Made by a program: the position numbers and the translations under genes
Notes under the pieces: generated by a model
The model's input: the letters and a program-made list of their open reading frames with translations, nothing else
The model's database searches: none
What the model was told of the DNA's origin: nothing
Part shown: in pieces, positions 55,734-64,000 of the stretch
How positions within the stretch are numbered: the stretch's first letter is position 1
Layout of the letters: each line of letters opens with the position of its first letter
Source of the DNA: Tetrahymena elliotti 4EA
Lineage: Eukaryota; Ciliophora; Oligohymenophorea; Hymenostomatida; Tetrahymenidae
DNA: 64,000 nt
Assembly: GCA_000231825.2 (NCBI GenBank)
Contig: JH720297.1
Coordinates: 175,553 to 239,552, forward strand
Direction: 5' to 3'

Positions 55734-58700
55734 TCAAGAAAATCTGCATTTTTTCTTAGGGTGACGGCGAAGAGCATCTATAATTTTGATGTCTTCAAAA
55801 CATGAGAGGAAGAATTGAATCATCTTTTAGTGGGATTCAGTATCTTTTATTTTACTATTTTCAAGCCATTCTGTAGAGAATTTTTCTAAGAAGAATTTAA
55901 ATATTGGTCCATAATTTACATGTAAAATTAAAAGACGTAGTGAATAATGGTTAAAACTCTTTGAGCCAATGTATCTTTTAAATTTGCGTTAGATATCTTC
56001 AATTTCTTCACAGCTACTGTTGGAGGAATTGTAAATTTACTCAATAGCCTTTTTATCACCCCAAGTGAGGACAAAAGTTTTGAATGCACTCATAATATTC
56101 TTGACAACATTCTTTTTGTTTTGAGTAAGCATTAAAAGTTCTTTGGAGATTGGGTAGTTGTCTTGGCTATCATTTTCACCACAATTATCACCATCTTCGT
56201 CTTCTTCCTCATCGTCTTCTCCAACGCTGCAAGTGTCTATACTTAACTTTTTCTCTATTTTTACTTATTCTAACTTTAATCTAAGCTCCTTTTCTTCTTC
56301 ATCTTCTTCTAAGCCTACAGTGATATCTAAGCTTCTCTTTGCTTTTTTGGGTGTGGGTGAATTTTTTGGAGTTTATTTCAATGATATAGAAGAGTTTTAT
56401 TTTTTTGGTAAAGGAGAGCGGATAATATTAATAGTTTTGGCTCTTGCTCTTGCTGATTCGACTGTAATATGTTTAGCTGATCCTGGTGAAGAGCATTCAT
56501 CTTAAGAGTCCTCAAAAATAATTTCTTGTTTTGCACTTTTAAAATTGATAGAAGCTACTTCCTTATTTAAAACAGTGTCTTGGCTTTAAGTGCATGATCC
56601 CGTTGTATCAATACTCTCACGGTGACGGCTGCTTACTTCAGAATTAGTCTAGTTATCAAATGTTTAAATTTGAGATGTTGAGATTTGTTCGTGAGAAAAT
56701 TTTCTCTAGTTTTAGGAGTTGTTTGATGTCTACTTTACTTATCTTTATTCAACACCATTTATTTATTAATTATTTGATCTATTAAATTCTGGTTAGAAAT
56801 TATTATTTGCATTTTATTCAATTTTATTAATTTAATTCATAGAGGATGAGGCAGGTAAAGTGGTATTATTAAGAGCGTTGTAGAAAAGGCCATTATTGTT
56901 TTAGTCTTTGGATACTCCTTCAAAATCTTGATTGCTAACATACTTTGCGTGGTTTGCAACAGGATAAGCACCATATTAATTATTAAAATTATTTTGGGTT
57001 GAAGACTAATATTGATGAGAGTGAATTTCACCCTAATTGCAATCAATATGTTATTCTTAATCTATATTAGTATCTGTTTCAATATGGCCATTGTAAAATT
57101 TATGAGAGTAATTTTAATTGCTAAAGCTACTATTTTAGTTATTATAAAGTGCTCTGGAATAATTTTATTAAGGATTTCCTTATACATCGCTTGTCTTTTC
57201 TTAATTAAGTTTGTATCCAAAATGGGCTGGCTAAGAAAAATGGAAATTATTGTAATAATTTTAGCCAAGTGCATTTTAGAATGTAGAGTGGTTATTTCCA
57301 TAGTAATATGTGTTATGTTAAAAATATGAGTGGGGAGCACTAGCATTGCTACTTATGGTGCTATTTTAAGCAGGTCTTTCATAGTAGCATGCATTAATAT
57401 TACTAGAATATTAATATTATTGGAGATTGTCTGTATTTTTAAAGTTATCAGAGATCTGATAGTCTTATTCATAGTATCTATTAAAATTACTTATCTATAA
57501 TTTATCATTATTCTGTAAATAATTTTTCATGGCGTGTTATTCAGCTCTTTCTCCATTTTAAGGCACCTAGAAAGCATTTTAGCTATTTTCTACAAGGCAT
57601 TTTTTATGGGTGAAATTTAATTCATCAACTGAGTGAGGGTATCCTGCACCATATGAGTGATATTCAGCATCGCTTAAGTAAGGCATTTAGGAGATGGCAG
57701 TCTAATTACTAGGATTTTAGGGGTAGTAGCAGCCCTGAGGAAGGAAAACATCATCAGTTCTTGATTCTCCTCTATTTTCAGTATTCATTTATAAGTTATG
57801 TTAAGTTGGAGCACAGCATAAAGAAATTGAAGAGCAAGAAGAAGTAGATGAGTGTTAATAGGGATCAATGTAAATATTTTAGCTCATGGGCAAATGAGGA
57901 GATAAATCAGTGTAAGAATTTTTAGACTATTCTAAATTTTACTTCATATCAGATATAGTTGAATATGTGAGAGAGTTTCCCATTTTACTTGTTAGTTTAA
58001 TTGTAGAAGCAGAGCATGTTTAATTCTCTGATTAGAAACTGTTTGAACGTGTCTAAGCCTTTTAATAGAGAGAGAATATTATTTAAAATTAATCTTATTT
58101 GAGTTTAATTATAATTAAATTATTTTGAGTATGTTTTATAATAATATGGAAAATAGTTGTCTCAATAACAACATCTTTTCTTTTTTTTCATTCACCATTC
58201 TGTTTTAAGGAAAATATTGATTCTTCCCCTTATCTTAATTTTGGGGAATAATATGTTGTTTCGAAAAAAAATAGATTATAATGAAATCTTCTGATATTTG
58301 CAAAATAAATATCAGAAACGTGCTTTGTAATTTACTAGATTTTTATCTTGCCTTATTTAATACGAATGACAAAAGTTTTAACTATTTTCCATAACACTGA
58401 TCTTTCATTTTTTTGATATTAAAGGTAAGTAATTAAAATTAATGAAAATTACATTTTGAATGTCATTGCCTGAATCTTAGTTTGAAAAGAAAAATTAATC
58501 TTCCTTCTGTGTTGTGATTAAATCTTGAATTGAAGATTGTTTGGCATTTATTTTATTTGAATTGGTAACAGGTTACTCAAAGGCATGAGGAACTTCTCTT
58601 GATAGTAAATCAGTGCATTCGTTTTCATTATGCTTTTAAAATGAAATATCATGATAATTGGTGCTAACATGATTTTCATATTATTCTTATTGCAAGTGGT

Positions 58701-58881
58701 GATAGGTTTCGTGGAGACCACTTTGAGGAACTTAGTGTACTTGTTGGGAATTTTGAGAAGATTAGTACCACATTTAGGCTGAGCCATTGCCATTGTTGTT
58801 TGAATGATTGTTTGTATTGAGGAGATAAAATTGGTCGATTTAATCCAAATCTTAGAATGACTAGTAGTTGATAACGCTCAT
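55734..58881 (-). CDS. Paralogue B: Gln/Asn-rich protein with unnamed conserved C-terminal domain
   Basis: Two exons (58881-58453 and 58058-55734; 394-nt phase-0 intron) give 917 residues. The start MSVINYQSFQDLDQIDQF opens a long Gln/Asn/Ser/Tyr/His-rich region (about residues 1-560). Next is a Ser/Lys/Pro segment (RSPLPKKQNSS, TPKNSPTPKKAKRS) that looks like a phosphorylation or nuclear-targeting region, then a strongly acidic run. The last 130 residues match the domain of the gene at 48024-50171: QNKKNVVKNIMSAFKTFVL, RKFKRYIGSKSFNHYSLRLL, ILHVNYGPIFKFFLEKF and the basic tail ALRRHPKKKCRFS. The splice was accepted because both frames close otherwise and the junction is in phase. The internal Met of MGNSL (57983) is then not a start. 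Family and function are unrecognised. Confidence 0.78.
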
Positions 58882-61800
58882 ATCTTATGCAATTTTGTCA
58901 AGAAAGGTATTGAAAGTCTTCGCTTATTGATGTTTGCTTGTTAAGGAGTTATAATTTGTAGAGATTAACGACTACGACCAGACTATCTCTGTTGAGTTTA
59001 ATTATTTTTAAGAATTGATTTTTTTTTAATTAAATTGATTTGTGATTCGGAATGCATCCTCAGTTCATTTAAAATATCAAATACCTTTTCTTAATTAAAT
59101 AACAAGATATAGTACATTCATCATCATAATTTATTTTTTTGATTATTTTTCTATTCTTGGCGATTAAAATTATTCAGATACCCTACCCCCTTCAAAATTT
59201 ATCAATTATTTTTACCCATTTGAATCCTAACCTGCCTAATAAAAAATATACTTCATGTCAGACTTTAATACATTAAATTTCAAATCTATTTTTTGTATTG
59301 CAAGCATATTTCCAAGTCTTCATCAAGTATAGTTTATAAAAAATAAAATGAAAATGACTATTCACCTTTAATCAAGGGAACAACTTTTTTTCATAGTTTC
59401 ATTAGAAATACTTAATTATCTTCACCAACTCAATTTAATTCAAATTTTTCACCCAACCTGAATTTGAAACTGTCTTTCCTAAGGGATTTTATTTATTATA
59501 AAAAGTGAAAATAAATTTAAGTTCTCATTTATGCTAAAAGAACACTCCAAACAAATATCTTATTTCACAAAAATCTATTTTATAAATAAATTTACCAAAA
59601 AAATATTTTTAGACATTTGAATCCGCTGATCAATTTTTAAATCAACTTGTTACTTACTATTCTTAAATTAAATTAGTAATTGTCGCTTTCAAAAGGCTAA
59701 AAGTGATACTAGCCACTCGTTGCAATTACTACCCCACTGATTAATTAGCTAAAATTAATTCAATATATTAGCTAGTTAATAAAAGTTGACTTGGCCCTCA
59801 ATGTTTTCTTGAACAAATAAAAATAAAGGCATAGTTATCTTACATCGAATAAAATTTAACTTCCAATACTTGGAATCTCACTTTAAAATCTTATTCTTTC
59901 TCCTTAAGCATATTTAAGTGTTGTTAAGATAGCTAAACTTTAATTATAGTTCAGATTACTAGTAATTTTACAAGTTAAGACATATTTTTAAACAAAACTG
60001 TTCACTCTTGTGTAGTAAAAATTGATTATCACAAACAAATTGTAAGTGTCTTCTAATATTGTTAAATTATAGCTTATGTGCAAGGTTTGTTAAACAAAGA
60101 TATTTCATCAATAAATTTTTATCTTTTGATAAAAAATCCAAAATAATAGATTTATGTCTACTCTTTTAGAAATCAATTTAAATTAAAGCAAATCTCATGG
60201 AGTTTTTTTACATGTAAAAGTATTACACAAGCAATATAAAACATTTTTTTTGAAACATTTTTTCAATAAGCATGATATTTGATTTGTAGATTCTATTTCA
60301 TAAAGTTACTTATAATTATTCTAATCTAAATTTGACAATTAATTTCTTCATTTATCATTGCATCAGATCTTATTTAATTAAATCATGAATTTATATCATC
60401 CCCAAATTATTAAGAAAAAGATATGTAAATTTAATGAATGTGTAAAATTTTATTTTTATCCATAAATCAATAATTATGTGTTTACATTAAACTAAAAAGT
60501 ACATGCACTGTCCCTAAATTCGATTATTTTAATTATTGTATAAGATTAGGTAGTCTATTTTTAATTAATCATTGCGTAATCTCTGCCATATTGAAATCTT
60601 TCTCAATCTACTCTGATATTTCACTCTACTCTCATATACCCCTAAATTTGGTCAAGCCTATCATTGTTATCTAAAATACATTGTTATATACCTACTGGTT
60701 TCATTTAATGCTTCAATCATTCGAAAAAAATTTTATACCCTATATTAAGGTAATTATTCATAGACCAAAATATATCAGAAATTCTGTATTTATTTATATA
60801 AATTGCATTAATTGTTTAATTCATTTGATATGCATTCAAATATTTCTTACAAAATTTCAAAAATTAGGATCAATATGTAAAAATGGTAAAATTCTACTTT
60901 GTGCCATTTGCTTAAGTTTTTCCTTAAGTAAATTATCAAATTTAACAAAAAAACTTTTTACTGAACAAAATCTAGTGTTTTTATTTTCAAGAGTATTACT
61001 ATTCAGTAAACAATTATAAAAATTCATCTAACACCGCACTATAAAATGCGAATAAAGGTGATAATAGTATTTATTAACAATTGCAAATTAAAAGAAAGAG
61101 AGTAAGATATAAGATACATTGTTTTAATTTAAATGGCAATTTGACTAGCGTTACTAATTTTTTTGAAGATTTAAAATAAACACCAAATGCGAAATTGAAA
61201 AATTTAATTATTCATTTGTTCACTCAAAAACAAATTAATTTTTCCTGAAAGAAATCATAAAAGATTATCAATCATATGTCTAAATAATCAAATAAGTGAA
61301 TAGGTGTAACATGCAAAATTGAAATTATGTAATAGCATAAACTTTAGAAATTTAAGATAATAATTCTTTTTTTACTAACTTTTGAAATGAAATGGTTTTC
61401 CTATTGAAGATTACTGGAGCTTTAAAATTAAATTTTATTTGCTATCTTTATTAAAAAATAATACACTTTGACAAAAAAGTAATAGCTATTCATAAAAAAA
61501 TTCATGGTAAAAATTTTTGTTAATCAGAAAAACTCATACACGTTTGACTAATTTAATAATTCTTTAGTTTACAAAGGAGGTAATCTAGTTGACTGAAGCT
61601 TTAATTATCATTTCAGGCTTTTAGGTAAATAATTAATATTTTCATGCGTTAGTTATTTACTTAAAAAAGCAGTTATAGAAACATATTTTAAACTAACTTA
61701 AATTGTGCATTGGGATTTTATACTTTAATGAACCAATTTTTATTGAAAATGTCTGATGTTCAATTTATTTAATTTGAAAAAAATTAGGATTATTCGGACT

Positions 61801-64000
61801 TACATATTATACCAACTTGATAAGTTTTTTAGTTCGTAAAATGTAGAACACATGGATTTATTTATAGATTCTTCTTTGTCTAGATGTTATAATCTAAGAT
61901 ATTATGTCAAAATTAATAATATTTACTCTGATTTGGACATAATAACATGAAAATTAAGAAAAATATTCAATTTAAATAAATATCTGTGCAAAAAATAAAA
62001 TTTTGTTAAAGAATAAATAAAAAAAGCCTCTTTAATTCTTCTAGAATTGCAAGCTTAATTTCACATCTATTCTCAAATTCTACTCAAAAAACAACTAAAT
62101 AGAACTTTTAAATGTTTCTTTTTTTTAATATTCAATCAAAATGTTACCATTACTTCAGGTTTCCAATATTTAACCTACATGTATCAATAATGATCCAACT
62201 AGAAAAAGAGTAAAGATTAAAATAAATGTAAATTTTAAGGCGCTTTTCTTCATAAATTAACTTGTAAGCAATAAAAATTTAAAATAAAAGCTTACAAATA
62301 TTTAAATGTTCTTTGACTATTTTTAGGAAATTTCATAACTAATAGGAATTACTATTACAAAAATTAAATAAGTATTATAATTTTATAGATAATTTTATAA
62401 TGTATTTTGAGAATTTGTAGCTCTTTCATTAAAGGAGTTAAATCTAATAAATAAGCAAAGAGGATTTTCCTTTCTGTAAAAAGAAATAAATATTTTAATG
62501 CTTTTTCAATCATCAAAGAATTTTAAATTTTAAACAAGATGATTTTTTTAGCTGTAAATATAAGAAATGTTAATTAAGATAGCAAAGTAATTATTAACAT
62601 CTTAAAAATATTAAAGAATACCATAAAATTTATTAATTTTAGTTTCTGTTTGTACAGTACAGTGCATAAAAGTGTATTTACTAATATTTATCTAATTAAA
62701 TTTTGTAAAAAATTCTAAATAGCACGGTGTTTTGTACAAAGGTATTAGTGGTAACAAATAACATTATAGCATAGCCTTAAAAAAAATAGAAATGCAAAGA
62801 AAGCAAAATAAATAAAATGGTTAAAAAATCCTATAAAACAAATAGTGTTGATTAAATTTAAAAAGCGTTTTTTAAATTAGCTTTTAAATTAATATATAAT
62901 TTTCAAAAATTCCTTCAAAAATAAAAATATAAAAAATGGTGCAAAATTAAAAAAAGGTGATTGATTCATGAACTTAAATGCTAGCATAAAGCTATCTTTC
63001 TGCAAAATAATTATTATTTTAAGTAATATTTTGGTCTATTTTTGCTAAACTATCACTTAATCATATTTTTAAAAATTTCAATGTACGGCGAAAAAGAATT
63101 TATTCTTAAATAATAATATTTTGTTAAAAATTTTTTGGCAAATGTTTAAGTAAATATGTAATTTTGTTTTTAATATGCTTGCTTTAATATCTACTAAACT
63201 AAAATAATTGTGAAAATTTGTTTATTTTTAGAACTTTTTATATAAAATCATCAAAAATTGCAGATATTAATCTACTTACCTCAATATTAATTATAATTCA
63301 AGTCCCTAATTAAATAATTAAAGTTACACAGTTAAAAATTTATTCAGAATCGATCTTACAGCTCTTCATTAAAATTTACCCTCTTTTCTGTTTACTTAAA
63401 ATAAAAGTACAAACAGTTGTTTTAAAAGAAGAATTACTTATCAGTTCAGTACCATTTTTTAATGATTTAAAATTTTTTGGAGAGCAAATTCTCATAAATT
63501 TAAAATATCAAAAGACATGAAATTATGAACATGGAGGTTCTATCATCTTAAAAAATATTATAAGCAGCAATTTCGAATTAAAATGGCAGTGTTTGCTATT
63601 TTATAATCGAAAGATGTTTTAAAGAAAGAATACTTAAAAGTAATCTTAGTAAATTATTATAGAAGAAATAATCATTAAAATGGTGATAAAAAATTAATTT
63701 TTGCTTTGTCCATATAACATATTTTAAGTTTTTATTAGCCAAGTAAAAAACATTGAGCAAGATTGATAGTTTTAATATTTACTAGATTATTAACTTAAAT
63801 TGTTAATTTATATTTGATCATAAATGAAAAAAAAATAAATAAACAAACCAAAGGTATTATTAATTGTCTAAAAAGTTCATAAAAAAATAATAAGTTATTT
63901 TTAAAGTTGGGATGAAAACTCACTTAAATAAAGCACTATTACAATATTAAATTAAATAAAATTATATGAAATAATAATGTTTCATATTATTTATTCTATT
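58882..64000. other. Gene-poor right end
   Basis: 5.1 kb without any frame that shows coding composition or a known domain, on either strand. It is dominated by A and T runs. Long frames here are expected by chance when TGA is the only stop. No tRNA, telomeric C4A2 repeat or chromosome-breakage-type sequence was seen. Confidence 0.55.

Noticed and set aside
56158..56505. Plus-strand frame with a long serine run
   Set aside because: Antisense shadow of the acidic Glu/Asp run of paralogue B (GAA/GAT codons read backwards).
57012..57346. Overlapping frames on both strands
   Set aside because: Both lie out of frame inside paralogue B, whose Gln/Asn-rich frame is continuous here.
57981..57983. 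ATG giving MGNSLT as a myristoylated start of paralogue B
   Set aside because: The frame continues upstream as coding sequence and joins in phase to an exon at 58453-58881, so this Met is internal.
58548..58793. Minus-strand 81-codon frame as a separate gene
   Set aside because: Out of frame within the first exon of paralogue B; the Gln/Asn-rich frame from ATG 58881 is the coding one.
60681..61019. Plus-strand 112-codon frame in the gene-poor right end
   Set aside because: Ile/Phe/Leu/Lys-rich, no recognisable pattern, base composition the same as the surrounding DNA.

Overview
The window looks like macronuclear-type DNA of a ciliate, most probably Tetrahymena or a close relative. The evidence is a very A+T-rich sequence and open frames that only work if TAA and TAG are read as glutamine and TGA is the sole stop. 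Recognisable domains (MYST acetyltransferase, SNF1-type kinase, PHD, TPR, RING) run straight through many TAA/TAG codons. Introns are AT-rich, GT-AG, about 50-400 nt and phase-consistent, which argues against Paramecium, whose introns are about 20-35 nt. All gene models below were built by hand by reading with TAA/TAG = Gln; intron borders are inferred from GT-AG and frame continuity.

Layout from left to right. 1-6286 (-): a giant chromatin reader with two extended PHD fingers, a PHD and an AT-hook, running off the left edge. 9018-9233 (+): a tiny ubiquitin-like gene with no Gly-Gly tail. 10907-14507 (-): an eight-exon SNF1/AMPK-like kinase. 16629-17523 (-): an ankyrin protein with a C-terminal Cys/His cluster. 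18871-19786 (+): a Frag1/DRAM/Sfk1-type membrane protein. 20404-20477 (-): tRNA-Ile(UAU). 20824-21285 (+): a small tail-anchored-looking protein. 22695-24597 (+): a MYST histone acetyltransferase of the Esa1/Tip60 type. 25420-26766 (+): a TPR protein with a regular 11-residue-repeat tail. 28000-29223 (+): a RING-H2 protein. 30541-32118 (+): a polytopic MFS-like transporter. 33622-34758 (-): a zinc-binding coiled-coil protein. 35452-37075 (-): a four-TM protein with a Cys-rich loop. 37930-40023 (-): a tandem CCCH zinc-finger protein. 41845-45410 (+): a PP2C-like protein that has lost its metal-binding aspartates. 48024-50171 (-) and 55734-58881 (-): two paralogues sharing an unrecognised C-terminal domain of about 120-135 residues behind Gln/Asn-rich regions. 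Between them are a 119-residue orphan ORF (50753-51112, -) and a candidate structured RNA (about 52139-52263).

There are no operons; neighbours are on mixed strands and separated by 0.3-5 kb of AT-rich DNA. Genes known by family fall mainly into chromatin regulation (PHD reader, MYST writer), ubiquitin-like signalling (ubiquitin-like peptide, RING-H2, ankyrin plus possible RING-type cluster), protein phosphorylation (kinase, pseudophosphatase) and membrane proteins. The right end (58882-64000) is gene-poor. The most interesting items are the pseudophosphatase, the paralogue pair with the unnamed domain, the TPR plus 11-mer-repeat protein and the structured RNA candidate.
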